DNA of 64,000 nucleotides, taken from contig NZ_QAIG01000013.1 in assembly GCF_003060885.1 (NCBI RefSeq), forward strand, positions 234,702 through 298,701. The letters are read 5' to 3'. The notes below the pieces were generated by a model. The model saw only the letters and a program-made list of their open reading frames with translations. It had not been told where the DNA came from and ran no database searches. Positions within the stretch are counted from its first letter, which is position 1, and each line of letters begins with the position of its first letter. Source of the stretch: Pseudomonas sp. HMWF032 (GTDB taxonomy: Bacteria; Pseudomonadota; Gammaproteobacteria; Pseudomonadales; Pseudomonadaceae). The position numbers were made by a program, and so were the translations under genes. Shown in pieces: positions 51,834 to 60,706 of the stretch.

Positions 51834-52779
51834 CCAGCTTCTGACTAAGAAACTCGAAATAGCGCTGGCGCAAGGCCGGCGCTTCGTTGGCCAGGTGGTG
51901 CCGCGCCTCGGCCAGACACAAAACCTGCGGAGCGGCGAACTTGTCCTGCAACACCCGCAGGTTGTGCCGCCAGGCCACCGTCATGTCGGCTTCACCCTGA
52001 ATGATCAACGGGCTGCGAAGACTGCGCGGCGCGGCTTCGATATGCGGCACCCACTGACTAAGCGCGCCGACCCAGGCGGTTGGCAGGTTGCGTGGCTGCA
52101 ACGGGTCCTGGTGATGAACGAAGTCAATGAACTCGGCATCGCTGGAATTGACGCTGAAGCGCCGGGGAATCTCGCTGACAAAGCGCTTCATGATGCGGTA
52201 ACTGAACTGCGACCAACCCCATGCCCGCGGCCGCACTAACGGCGCCAGCAGGATGGTTTCGCCGATGGCCGCACCCGGGCTACCAGTCAGCAGGTAGTCG
52301 ATCAGAATCGCCCCACCGGTGCTTTGCCCGCACAGATGCCAGGGCTGCGGCAGCTCGAGCGCGGCGGCCTCCACCAGCACCGCCTGCAGCACCGCCTGGT
52401 ACTCGGCAAAATCTCCAATGCTGGCGCGCTCGCCGCTGGACAGGCCATGCCCCGGCAAGTCGAAGGCCAGCACGGCGAAGCCCATGCCCAGCGCCCACTC
52501 GATCACATGGCGATACAGGCCAACGTGGTCGTAGTAACCATGCACCAGCACCAGCGTGGCGCGCGGCTGCTCAGGCCACCAGGCCTGTACGGCGATCTGG
52601 TAGCCGGCGGCCTGCAGCGTACCCATGCAGCTGCGCGTCGCCCAGGCGTCGCTGAAACCGTAGAACTGTCGGTAGGCCTGTTCAGCCGGCGACAGCACAA
52701 CGGCTGCGGCTAAGGGTCGCAGACTGGCAGACAGGTTGTCCGGCTGAAACGGCTCTGGCATTGGCTTTCCATTGGTCAT
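51829..52779 (-). CDS. Alpha/beta hydrolase (lysophospholipase-like)
   Basis: The 316-residue serine hydrolase has nucleophile Ser153 in CGQSTGGAI. The oxyanion-region HGYYDHVGLYRHVI and FDLPGHGLSSGERASIGDF are typical of the monoacylglycerol lipase/lysophospholipase group. No signal peptide. The stop codon lies in the end of the neighbouring repeat. Confidence 0.87.
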   Translation of the reverse strand: MTNGKPMPEPFQPDNLSASLRPLAAAVVLSPAEQAYRQFYGFSDAWATRSCMGTLQAAGYQIAVQAWWPEQPRATLVLVHGYYDHVGLYRHVIEWALGMGFAVLAFDLPGHGLSSGERASIGDFAEYQAVLQAVLVEAAALELPQPWHLCGQSTGGAILIDYLLTGSPGAAIGETILLAPLVRPRAWGWSQFSYRIMKRFVSEIPRRFSVNSSDAEFIDFVHHQDPLQPRNLPTAWVGALSQWVPHIEAAPRSLRSPLIIQGEADMTVAWRHNLRVLQDKFAAPQVLCLAEARHHLANEAPALRQRYFEFLSQKLA

Positions 52780-52880
52780 AGGAAGATTTATCGGTCATCC
52801 AGACCGACATGATCAGGTTGGGATATTCAGCTGTCGCGCCAGTCATGGCAAGCTGCGCGCCTGTTTGCCGAAGGCTGCTC

Positions 52881-53453
52881 ATGACTCGACCCACACGCAA
52901 GACCCTCCTCGCCAGCTTGCTGATTCTGCTCTGGGCAGCCGCCATGCTGGCCGCCTACCGGTGGTATGAATCGCGCTACCTACGCAGTTTCAGCGAGCAG
53001 ACGGCCCTGTTCTATGGTGAACAGCTGCGCCTGCCGGATGAGCTGGCCGGCCCCGGTCCCATTCGCCTGGTGCACTTCTGGGACCCGGCCTGCCCGTGCA
53101 ATGTCGGCAACCAGCAACACCTGGCCGAACTGATTGAACGCTTCGCCTCCCAGGGCGTGAACTTCTATGCCGTGCAAAAGCCCGGCAGCAGCGGCCAACT
53201 GCCCAGCACCCTGAGCGCCCTGCAGCCGCTGGCTGAACTGACAGGCAGCACGCAGATTCCCGCCAGCCCGGCGGTGGCCATCTGGGACCGCACGGGTCAG
53301 CTGGCGTACTTCGGTCCCTACAGCGAAGGGGCTGTTTGCACCTCCAGCAACAGCTTTATCGAGCCGATTCTCGATGCCCTGATTGAAGAGCGCCCGGTCA
53401 GCGCCAGCAATACTCTGGCAGTGGGCTGCTTCTGTGAGTGGCAGAACAACTGA
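52881..53453 (+). CDS. Membrane-anchored thioredoxin-like protein (DUF6436 type)
   Basis: The 190-residue protein has an N-terminal membrane helix (ASLLILLWAAAMLAAYRW) and a thioredoxin-like fold. Instead of CxxC it has CPC (Cys71, Cys73) in HFWDPACPCNVGNQQH, and further Cys near the C-terminus (AVGCFCEW). It may be a periplasmic redox or metallochaperone-like protein, and the assignment is tentative. ATG 52881 is preferred over an upstream frame to 52809. Confidence 0.75.
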   Translation: MTRPTRKTLLASLLILLWAAAMLAAYRWYESRYLRSFSEQTALFYGEQLRLPDELAGPGPIRLVHFWDPACPCNVGNQQHLAELIERFASQGVNFYAVQKPGSSGQLPSTLSALQPLAELTGSTQIPASPAVAIWDRTGQLAYFGPYSEGAVCTSSNSFIEPILDALIEERPVSASNTLAVGCFCEWQNN

Positions 53454-53487
53454 AGACGAGCGGCCATAGGGCAAACGCGCTGATCGA

Positions 53488-54540
53488 TCAGTCTGCCGCT
53501 GCTGCCCCTACAACCAACTGCCGGCGAAAGCCCATTGGCGTCGCGCCCTGCCAGCGCTTGAACGCGCGGTAAAACGGCGACAGCTCGGCAAAGCCGCAGG
53601 CACGAGCCACTTCACGGATGGCCAGACCGCTGTCGAGTAGGGCCTGTGCGCGCAGGCGGCGCACCTCATCATGCAGCTGGCGAAAGCTCTGCTGCTGTTC
53701 GGCCAACGCCCGCTGCAGTCCGCCAACGCTGTAACCCAGCGCGGTGGCGCAGCGGCGCAGATCGCATAGTTGCACGCCCAGGTTGACCTCCAGCCAGTAA
53801 CGCACGCGGTTGAGCAGCTGGTTTTCCTCCAACTCGGCCAACTCCACTTCCGCCTGCGCCCAGAGCACCGCGAACAGCCGTGGGTTGGCGCTGCGTGATG
53901 GCCGGCTAAGCCAGGCGCGCGGAAAGATCAGCGCATCATGCGCCTGGGCAAAGCGCGGCAGCAGGCCGAACAGCCGGCGGTGCTCACTCAGCCGGCGCGG
54001 GGCCGGGTGGCGAAACTCCACACCGTCGAGCGCAAAGCCGCCGCCGGTGACGCTGACCAGCATCTTCTGCAGCAGCAGCGCCAGGCACTCCATCTGCTGA
54101 CGCAACGAACCCACGCCACGGTAATTGAGGTCGAAGATCAAGCGCGCCTGCTCGCCCTCCAGCTCCAGGCGCGCGGCAAAACCGCCAGAAAGGATGTGCT
54201 GGAAACGCACAAAGCTCTCCAGCGCCTGGCCCAGGTCGCAACTGGCCAGCAGCAGGTAACCCACCACATCCATAGGCCGTGGCTGCATGGTTTCACCCAG
54301 GTGCAGGCCGATGTCAGCATCACCGCTGATGCCCGCCAACGCCTGCCAGAAGCGCGGCGCATTGTCGTGGTCTGCGCGGGCAGTGAGCAGCGGCGGCGTC
54401 AGCACCACACCCTGATAGGCCTGGCGATAAGTGTCGGTTGGGTCCAGCCCCAATGCCGCCAGAGCCTCGTAGAGCAGGCGGCGCAGGGTCGAGGAATGGG
54501 TCAGCGCGCTGGCGATGCTGTTGTGCGGGTCGTGTTGCAT
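53488..54540 (-). CDS. AraC family transcriptional regulator
   Basis: The 350-residue protein has an arabinose-binding-like N-terminal domain (DIGLHLGETMQPRPMDVVGYLLLAS) and a C-terminal AraC HTH pair (LGYSVGGLQRALAEQQ, CGFAELSPFYRAFKRWQG). It shares its layout with the regulator at 26348-27388. It is divergent from the acylase gene (114 nt between starts) and is its likely regulator. ATG 54540 is used, because the long upstream frame overlaps the acylase. Confidence 0.87.
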   Translation of the reverse strand: MQHDPHNSIASALTHSSTLRRLLYEALAALGLDPTDTYRQAYQGVVLTPPLLTARADHDNAPRFWQALAGISGDADIGLHLGETMQPRPMDVVGYLLLASCDLGQALESFVRFQHILSGGFAARLELEGEQARLIFDLNYRGVGSLRQQMECLALLLQKMLVSVTGGGFALDGVEFRHPAPRRLSEHRRLFGLLPRFAQAHDALIFPRAWLSRPSRSANPRLFAVLWAQAEVELAELEENQLLNRVRYWLEVNLGVQLCDLRRCATALGYSVGGLQRALAEQQQSFRQLHDEVRRLRAQALLDSGLAIREVARACGFAELSPFYRAFKRWQGATPMGFRRQLVVGAAAAD

Positions 54541-54654
54541 ACAAGCCTCTTGGATTGACCAAAGACTTTCACTCTTGCTGTATTGGGTCAATGCCTGCGC
54601 AGCCAGCAGTGCGCACAATGGGGCGCTGATAAAACCTATAACAAGGAAAACCCC

Positions 54655-57030
54655 ATGAAACGCACCCTGACTGCCCTGGCTCTGATCGTCGCAGCCTCTG
54701 CCGCCGGCGCTTACTGGTACATCGACAGCAAGCAGCCGCAACGTGACGGCGAGCGGCAACTGAGCCACCTGCAGGCCGCAGTCACGGTGGATTACGACGA
54801 ACGCGGCGTGCCGCATATCCAGGCACAGAGCGAAGCCGATATGTACCGCGCACTCGGTTATGTGCACGCCCAGGACCGCTTATTCCAGATGGAAATTCTC
54901 CGCCGCCTGGCCCGTGGCGAATTGGCGGAAATTCTCGGCAGCAAGCTGGTCGACACCGACCGCCTGTTCCGCACCCTGGGCATCCGCGAACACGCCGATC
55001 GCTACGCCGCCAAACTGGACATGAACACCCCGGCCAGTCAGGCGCTGCAGGCTTATCTGGATGGCATCAACCAGTATCAGGCCAACCACCCGGCGCCGAT
55101 CGAGTTCGATGTGCTGGGCATCGACAAGCGCCCCTTCACCCCCGCCGACACCCTCAGCGTCGCCGGCTACATGGCTTACAGCTTTGCCGCGGCCTTTCGC
55201 ACCGAGCCGGTGCTGACGCACATCCGCGATCAGCTGGGTGCTGATTACCTGAAAGCCTTTGACCTCGACTGGCACCCGCAAGGCGTGGTCGGCCAGCACC
55301 TCGCTGCTGGCGACTGGCAAGACCTCAACGCCATCGCCGAACTGAGCCACGCCGCGCTGCTGGATGCCGGCCTGCCGCAGTTTGAGGGCAGCAATGCCTG
55401 GGCGATCTCCGGCAGCCGCACCGCCAGCGGCAAGCCGCTGCTGGCCGGCGACCCGCATATCCGCTTCGCCGTGCCGTCAGTGTGGTACGAGGCCAACCTG
55501 AGTTACCCCGGTTTCAGCCTGTACGGCCATCATCAGGCGCTTAACCCGGTGGCCTCGCTGGGGCATAACAACGCGTTCGCCTGGAGCATCACCATGTTCC
55601 AGAACGACGACCTGGACCTGATCGCCGAGAAAACCAACCCGGACAACCCCAACCAGGTCTGGTATCGCGGCCAATGGGTCGAGCTGCAAAGCCGTGAAGA
55701 GCTGATCAGCGTCAAGGACGCCGAGCCCGTGCGCCTGACCATCCGCCGCTCACCGCACGGCCCGATCATCAACAGCGCTTTGGGGGAAACCGTCGGCAGC
55801 ACGCCGATTGCCATGTGGTGGGCGTTTCTCGAGACCGAGAACCCGATCCTCGATGGCTTCTACCAACTCAACCGCGCCGCCACGCTAGAACAAGCTCGCG
55901 TCGCCGCCGAGCACATCGAAGCGCCGGGGCTGAACGTGGTGTGGGCCAATGCCACGGGCGATATCGGCTGGTGGGCGGCGGCGAAACTGCCGCGTCGCCC
56001 GGCCGGGGTCAACCCGAGCTTTATCCTCGACGGCAGCAACGGCGAGGCGGAAAAAGACGGCTACTACCCGTTCAGCGCCAACCCGCAGGAAGAAAACCCC
56101 GAGCGCGGCTATATCCTCTCCGCCAACTACCAGCCCGTGTCGCCGACCGGCATGGCGATTCCCGGCTATTACAACCTGGCTGATCGGGGCCAGCGCCTCG
56201 ACGAACGCCTGCGCGACAGCAGCGTGAAGTGGGACGTACAGAACAGCCAGGCGCTGCAACTGGAGCCCGGCACCGGCTACCCGCAACGCCTGCTCACTCT
56301 GCTGGCGGCTGATCTGCGGGCTGCCGCCAGCGGCAGCGAAGAGCAGGCGCTGGTCGAGCAGCTGCTGAGCTGGGATGGCCAGCATCAGGTCGAGAACACC
56401 GCCGCCACCCTGTTCAACCAACTGGTGTACCAACTGACGCGTGAAGCCATGGCCGACGAGCTGAGCGAGGCCTTCTTCACCAACCTGCTGCAAACCCGCG
56501 TGCTCGACAGCGCCCTGCCGCGCCTGGCCGCCGATGCCCACTCGCCCTGGTGGGACAAACGCGGCAGTGAGGCGGTAGAAAGCCGTGCCGATACCGTCAA
56601 AGCCGCCTGGCAGGCCAGCCTCGCCCACCTGCGCAGCACCCTCGGTGACGACAGCGCGAAATGGGCCTGGGGCAGCGTACACACCCTCACTCACACCCAC
56701 CCGCTGGGCCAGCAAAAGCCGCTGGATAAACTGTTCAACGTCGGCGCCTTTGCCGCACCGGGTGGCCATGAAACGCCGAACAACCTTTCGCAACCGGTCG
56801 GCCCGGCCCCCTGGTCGGTGGTGTACGGCCCCTCGACCCGTCGCCTGATCGATCTGGCCGACGCCGGCAGCGCCCTGGGCATCAACCCGGTGGGCCAGAG
56901 TGGCGTCTTGTTTGATCAGCATTACAAGGACCAGGCCGACGCCTACATACGTGGCGAGTACGTGCCAATGCACCTGAACGCCGAAGCGATCAAGGCTAAC
57001 AGCCGCAGCCAGCTGATTCTGCGTCCATAA
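54655..57030 (+). CDS. Penicillin acylase family Ntn hydrolase (AHL-acylase-like)
   Basis: The 791-residue precursor has an N-terminal signal/anchor (TLTALALIVAASAAGAYWY). An alpha-subunit region and linker follow, then the autocatalytic Ser246 in EGSNAWAISGS that would become the N-terminal nucleophile of the beta subunit. The size and motif resemble P. aeruginosa PA0305 (HacB) and QuiP/PvdQ relatives, which cleave N-acyl bonds including acyl-homoserine lactones. AAGGAA precedes the ATG. It is co-transcribed with the M20 peptidase (16 nt gap). Confidence 0.88.
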   Translation: MKRTLTALALIVAASAAGAYWYIDSKQPQRDGERQLSHLQAAVTVDYDERGVPHIQAQSEADMYRALGYVHAQDRLFQMEILRRLARGELAEILGSKLVDTDRLFRTLGIREHADRYAAKLDMNTPASQALQAYLDGINQYQANHPAPIEFDVLGIDKRPFTPADTLSVAGYMAYSFAAAFRTEPVLTHIRDQLGADYLKAFDLDWHPQGVVGQHLAAGDWQDLNAIAELSHAALLDAGLPQFEGSNAWAISGSRTASGKPLLAGDPHIRFAVPSVWYEANLSYPGFSLYGHHQALNPVASLGHNNAFAWSITMFQNDDLDLIAEKTNPDNPNQVWYRGQWVELQSREELISVKDAEPVRLTIRRSPHGPIINSALGETVGSTPIAMWWAFLETENPILDGFYQLNRAATLEQARVAAEHIEAPGLNVVWANATGDIGWWAAAKLPRRPAGVNPSFILDGSNGEAEKDGYYPFSANPQEENPERGYILSANYQPVSPTGMAIPGYYNLADRGQRLDERLRDSSVKWDVQNSQALQLEPGTGYPQRLLTLLAADLRAAASGSEEQALVEQLLSWDGQHQVENTAATLFNQLVYQLTREAMADELSEAFFTNLLQTRVLDSALPRLAADAHSPWWDKRGSEAVESRADTVKAAWQASLAHLRSTLGDDSAKWAWGSVHTLTHTHPLGQQKPLDKLFNVGAFAAPGGHETPNNLSQPVGPAPWSVVYGPSTRRLIDLADAGSALGINPVGQSGVLFDQHYKDQADAYIRGEYVPMHLNAEAIKANSRSQLILRP

Positions 57031-57046
57031 GCCAAGGAGATCGGCA

Positions 57047-58540
57047 ATGAAACGCCTGTTACTGCTTTTACTGATCATTCTGCTCGGCCTGGTGGCCGTG
57101 GTGGCCGGCCGCACCCTGCTGCTGCCGGCCGCGGCTTACAACAGCGCGCCAGTCAGCCTGCCTGAGGGGCTGGATAGTCAGCGTGCAGCGGAAAGTTTGG
57201 CTGCGGCGATTCGCCTGCCAACCCTGTCGCATCAGGTCGGCGCGCCGGCCAGCCAACTGGCGGCCAGCGACGCCGCCTTTGCCGGCATGCGGGAGTGGCT
57301 GGCACAGCGTTATCCACGCGTTACAGCCAGCACGGAATCACTCGCCACCGGCAGCCCGAGCATCCTGCTGCGCTGGCCGGGTAAGGACAGCCAACTGCCC
57401 GCCGCCCTGCTGATGGCGCACCAGGACGTGGTGCCCGTCGCACCCGGCACGGAAGGGCTGTGGACCCACCCGCCGTTCTCCGGGGCGATTGCCGATGGGT
57501 TTGTCTGGGGGCGTGGTGCCATCGACAGCAAAGGCTCGATGGTGGCCATTCTTGAAGCGGTGGAAACCCTCATCGCCCAGGGCTTCCAGCCACAACGCGA
57601 TGTGCTGTTGGCCTTTGGTCACGATGAAGAAATCGGCGGCCACCAAGGCAACCGGCGCATCGCCGCGCAGTTGCAGGAACAGGGCAAACGCCTGGCGTGG
57701 GTCAGCGATGAAGGTGGCTTTGTGGTGCGCGGGCAGATCCCCGGCGTCAGCCAGGACGTGGCCGTGGTCGGCATTGCGGAAAAAGGCTATGTCAGCCTGA
57801 CCCTCACCGCCAATGCCCAGGGTGGTCACTCCTCGCAGCCGCCCGCCTTCGATGAAACTGCCATCGGCCGCCTCAGCCAAGCCCTGCAACGGGTCGGCGA
57901 TGCACCCTTCCAGCGCGGCTTCGATGGCCCCACTGGCGACCTGCTGGCCAGCTTCACCCCGGCGCAAGCCTTCGGCTACCGGCTGATCTTCGCCAACCTC
58001 TGGCTGTTCAGCCCGCTGGTGGAACAACAACTGGCCGCTTCACCGGCCGGCGCTGCACAACTGCAAACCTCGCTGTCGCCGACCCTGCTGCGCGCTGGGA
58101 TCAAGGAAAATGTCCTGCCGCCCAGCGCCCGCGCCACCCTCAACCTGCGCATCCACCCGCGTGACAGCATCGACCGCGTCACCGAACACGTGCGCAACGC
58201 CGTGGCCGATGAACAGATTCAAATCAAAGTGATGCCCGGCGGGCGCGAGCCTTCGGCGGTCTCCGATGTGCGGGGCGAGGCCTATCAGCAGTTTGCCGAA
58301 GTGATCCGCCAGAGCTTCAGCAACACCCTGGTCAGCCCCAACCTCACGGTCGGCGGCACCGACTCGCGCTACTACGAGCCGCTGACCGACAACATCTTCC
58401 GCTTCAGCCCGCTGCTGATGGAGCGTGACGACCTGCCACGCATGCACGGCACCAACGAGCGCGTGGCGATCGATACGCTGGCCAATGCCAGTGGGTTTTA
58501 CTACCGACTGCTGCAGAACCTGAACAACCCGGCCAAGTAG
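57047..58540 (+). CDS. M20 family metallopeptidase (CPS1/PM20D1-like)
   Basis: The 497-residue protein has an N-terminal membrane helix (LLLLLIILLGLVAVVAG). The M20 zinc sites are MAHQDVVPV, WGRGAIDSKGS, FGHDEEIGG and the C-terminal RMHGTNERV. The long form with membrane anchor resembles carboxypeptidase S and PM20D1, which act on N-acyl amino acids. Placed directly after an acylase gene, it may act on N-acylated amines in the periplasm. Confidence 0.88.
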   Translation: MKRLLLLLLIILLGLVAVVAGRTLLLPAAAYNSAPVSLPEGLDSQRAAESLAAAIRLPTLSHQVGAPASQLAASDAAFAGMREWLAQRYPRVTASTESLATGSPSILLRWPGKDSQLPAALLMAHQDVVPVAPGTEGLWTHPPFSGAIADGFVWGRGAIDSKGSMVAILEAVETLIAQGFQPQRDVLLAFGHDEEIGGHQGNRRIAAQLQEQGKRLAWVSDEGGFVVRGQIPGVSQDVAVVGIAEKGYVSLTLTANAQGGHSSQPPAFDETAIGRLSQALQRVGDAPFQRGFDGPTGDLLASFTPAQAFGYRLIFANLWLFSPLVEQQLAASPAGAAQLQTSLSPTLLRAGIKENVLPPSARATLNLRIHPRDSIDRVTEHVRNAVADEQIQIKVMPGGREPSAVSDVRGEAYQQFAEVIRQSFSNTLVSPNLTVGGTDSRYYEPLTDNIFRFSPLLMERDDLPRMHGTNERVAIDTLANASGFYYRLLQNLNNPAK

Positions 58541-58592
58541 GCGACAAACAGCGCGAGGGGCAGTGCCGCTCGTACGCAGCCAGCGCCATGCC

Positions 58593-59447
58593 TCAAACCG
58601 CTTTACCGGCGCGCCGTAGAGCGGTGTAGGCCTGGGGAAAATATCGGCAACGCCGGGGCAGCACTTTCCACAGCGCTCTGACCAGCCGAGACAGGCCGTC
58701 CAGGCGCCGCTGATCCTTTGCGCTCCAAGGCAGCTTCAGCCGCTGACGCAGTGACGCGGGCAAGCTGCCCACCGCCAACCAGCGTGCTCCCTGATCGAAC
58801 AGCGGTCGCAGCAACCACCAGAGCGGGCCACGCATCCAGGCATAGGGGGCTGGCAGAGACTTGTTGCCATCAAGGTACCAGCGCGCCACGCCCGTCATTT
58901 CCAATCGTGCGTCGAGCATGTCCTGCCAATAAAGTTGGAATGCCTTGTAGTCGGCCGGAACCGTCGTCATTGGCAGACCGTACAGGGCATACCACTGGAT
59001 GGACTCCTGATACAAGCGCTCCAGCTTCGCCTCGTCGAGCGGCGTGCCGAACAGCGCCTGAGCGGCAATCTGCCCTTCAAAGAAGGTGGCATGCGCCCAA
59101 TAGAACAGCTCCGGGCTCAAGGCATGGTAGCGCCGCCCCTGAACGTCCATGCCCTTGATCTGCCGGTGCCAATCGCGGACCTGCACACCGGTTGCTGGCG
59201 CCTGCTCACCGCCGTAGACCACCGCAAGAATCGGTGAAATCGATCGCAATAGCCGGTTCCAGGGATTAACAAACAAGTCGGAATGTTCCTGCACACCGGC
59301 AGCCAGACCAGGATGCAGGTTCTGCAACAGGCCGACGCGACTGATCAGCAGCAGACCACGCAGATCACCGAAATAGCGCCAGGTCAGCGAGTCCGGCCCC
59401 AGAGGCCGTAACGTTTGCGTATCTGAAACGGGACAAGTCGTCTGCAT
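58593..59447 (-). CDS. MpaB-type oxygenase (DUF2236)
   Basis: The 284-residue protein is of the DUF2236/ER-bound oxygenase MpaB family (recognisable from the block DLFVNPWNRLLRSISP, the HRQIKGMDVQGRRYHALSPELFYWAHATFFE region and YGLPMTTVPADYKAF). MpaB-like enzymes are heme-linked oxygenases, and the substrate here is unknown. It is divergent from a TetR regulator with a shared operator. Confidence 0.82.
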   Translation of the reverse strand: MQTTCPVSDTQTLRPLGPDSLTWRYFGDLRGLLLISRVGLLQNLHPGLAAGVQEHSDLFVNPWNRLLRSISPILAVVYGGEQAPATGVQVRDWHRQIKGMDVQGRRYHALSPELFYWAHATFFEGQIAAQALFGTPLDEAKLERLYQESIQWYALYGLPMTTVPADYKAFQLYWQDMLDARLEMTGVARWYLDGNKSLPAPYAWMRGPLWWLLRPLFDQGARWLAVGSLPASLRQRLKLPWSAKDQRRLDGLSRLVRALWKVLPRRCRYFPQAYTALRRAGKAV

Positions 59448-59484
59448 GCTCGGGCGCTCCTGTGCAATTGTCTGGCACCCATGC

Positions 59485-59508
59485 TAATGCGAGTATTAGC
59501 TCGCATTA
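59485..59508. promoter_or_regulatory. Palindromic TetR-type operator between MpaB and TetR genes
   Basis: TAATGCGAG and CTCGCATTA form a perfect 9-bp inverted repeat around the 6-nt spacer TATTAG, 20 nt upstream of the TetR start and 38 nt upstream of the oxygenase start. The size is typical of TetR-family operators. Confidence 0.75.
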
Positions 59509-59527
59509 AATTCGCAATGGAGCCGCC

Positions 59528-60148
59528 ATGCGCAAGAAACCCTGCCAGCAACGCTCACAACAGATGGTCGACATCCTGCTGGAGGCCAGCGGCCGGGTGA
59601 TCGAGCGGCAGGGCCTGGCCAACCTGACCACCAACCGGGTCGCAGCAGAGGCCGGCGTAAGCGTGGGCTCGCTGTACCAGTACTTTGCAAACAAGCAGGA
59701 ACTGCTGGAAGGACTGCTCGAAAAGATGGCGCTCGATATCACCCGCCTGGTCGACGCGCGCATGGCACAACTGCTGGAGGCTGACGTCAGGACGGCTGTG
59801 AGGATGCTGCTGAGCGACGTGCTCGCATTTATTCTCAGCGGCAATGGCCACTATCGCGTACTGGTGCGCCATTGGCAGCAATTGCAGGCCCTGCATGTGG
59901 TTGACCGGCTGGAGCGGCACCTGTCAGAAATCTGCCGACGTTATCTGCTTCGCCACATCCGCCAGTTCCCCATCGACAACCCCATGCCGATGCTGTTTGT
60001 GATGATCAACGCCACCCTGATGACCCTGGTGCGTCACCTGGCATTGGACGCCCCTCCACTGAGCGACCAACAACTGATCAATGAACTGACCAACATGCTG
60101 ACTGCCTACTTGGCTGCAGCAGCGAACCCCCAACAGACCAACACGTAG
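59528..60148 (+). CDS. TetR family transcriptional regulator
   Basis: The 206-residue protein has an N-terminal TetR helix-turn-helix (about residues 12-58: QMVDILLEASGRVIERQG, TTNRVAAEAGVSVGSLYQYFANK) and a C-terminal ligand-binding helical domain (TetR_C group). It probably represses itself and the divergent oxygenase gene through the operator at 59485-59508. GGAG precedes the ATG. Confidence 0.9.
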   Translation: MRKKPCQQRSQQMVDILLEASGRVIERQGLANLTTNRVAAEAGVSVGSLYQYFANKQELLEGLLEKMALDITRLVDARMAQLLEADVRTAVRMLLSDVLAFILSGNGHYRVLVRHWQQLQALHVVDRLERHLSEICRRYLLRHIRQFPIDNPMPMLFVMINATLMTLVRHLALDAPPLSDQQLINELTNMLTAYLAAAANPQQTNT

Positions 60149-60235
60149 CCGTGCTCTAGCCCGTCCCATTGCTTGAGCCTTCAGACAGATAAAGGCAGAC
60201 TGCCAGCAGGACACTGCCACCCAGCGGGGCACGAT

Positions 60236-60586
60236 ATGGACGTTGTAAAAAGCCTCAAGCCAGGAAAAAACGGCACCAAACGCTTTGTCGAACGCTACGG
60301 CGACGACCTGATTGCCGTACGCTACCGTCACGACGCCGAAAAGCAGATCAGCTACACCACTGTCGAACTGATCGTCGAACGCAAACACAAACCACCAAAA
60401 ACCCGCACCCAAACGCCTAAACAGCCAACGGCGCTGGTATTCGTGCGCGTAAATTTTCATGAGAAGGTCATGCAACTGGCGGTAAAGCAGGCGGGCGGTA
60501 AGTGGCAGCCTGAAGAAAAGGCATGGTTGCTAAGTTACAAAGCAGCAGTAGAGCTTGGACTACAAGAACGGATCATCAATAGCTGA
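60236..60586 (+). CDS. Conserved hypothetical protein next to the integron array
   Basis: The 116-residue basic protein (MDVVKSLKPGKNGTKRFVERYGDDLIAVRYRHDAEKQ, C-terminal KAGGKWQPEEKAWLLSY-like block) belongs to a widespread uncharacterised family that I recall near mobile DNA in beta- and gammaproteobacteria. No function is known. ATG 60236 fits the family start. There is no integrase signature. Confidence 0.65.
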   Translation: MDVVKSLKPGKNGTKRFVERYGDDLIAVRYRHDAEKQISYTTVELIVERKHKPPKTRTQTPKQPTALVFVRVNFHEKVMQLAVKQAGGKWQPEEKAWLLSYKAAVELGLQERIINS

Positions 60587-60706
60587 TGGTCAGATATGGA
60601 TACGAGATGGCTATATTTGGATATTTATTGCCAGCAGTGGCAACAGTGTGCAGATACGGATATGCCGTCTAATTATAGTTAGACTCAACCTTGGAACTTG
60701 TGTGTC
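60587..60706. other. Left boundary of the cassette array
   Basis: This 120-bp AT-rich stretch has two 14-nt repeats CAGATATGGATACG (60591-60604) and CAGATACGGATATG (60651-60664) exactly 60 nt apart, and a weaker third copy near 60611. It ends in the core-like GTTAGAC (60678-60684). It lies where attI would be expected, but no intI gene adjoins. Confidence 0.45.
60667..60684 (+). repeat. attC-like remnant at the left end of the array
   Basis: GTCTAATTATAGTTAGAC: outer GTCTAA resembles the left attC core GTCTAAC, and GTTAGAC fits the right core consensus GTTRRRY, but the about 60 bp between cores in normal sites are missing. It may be a collapsed attC or a minimal attI core. Confidence 0.4.
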
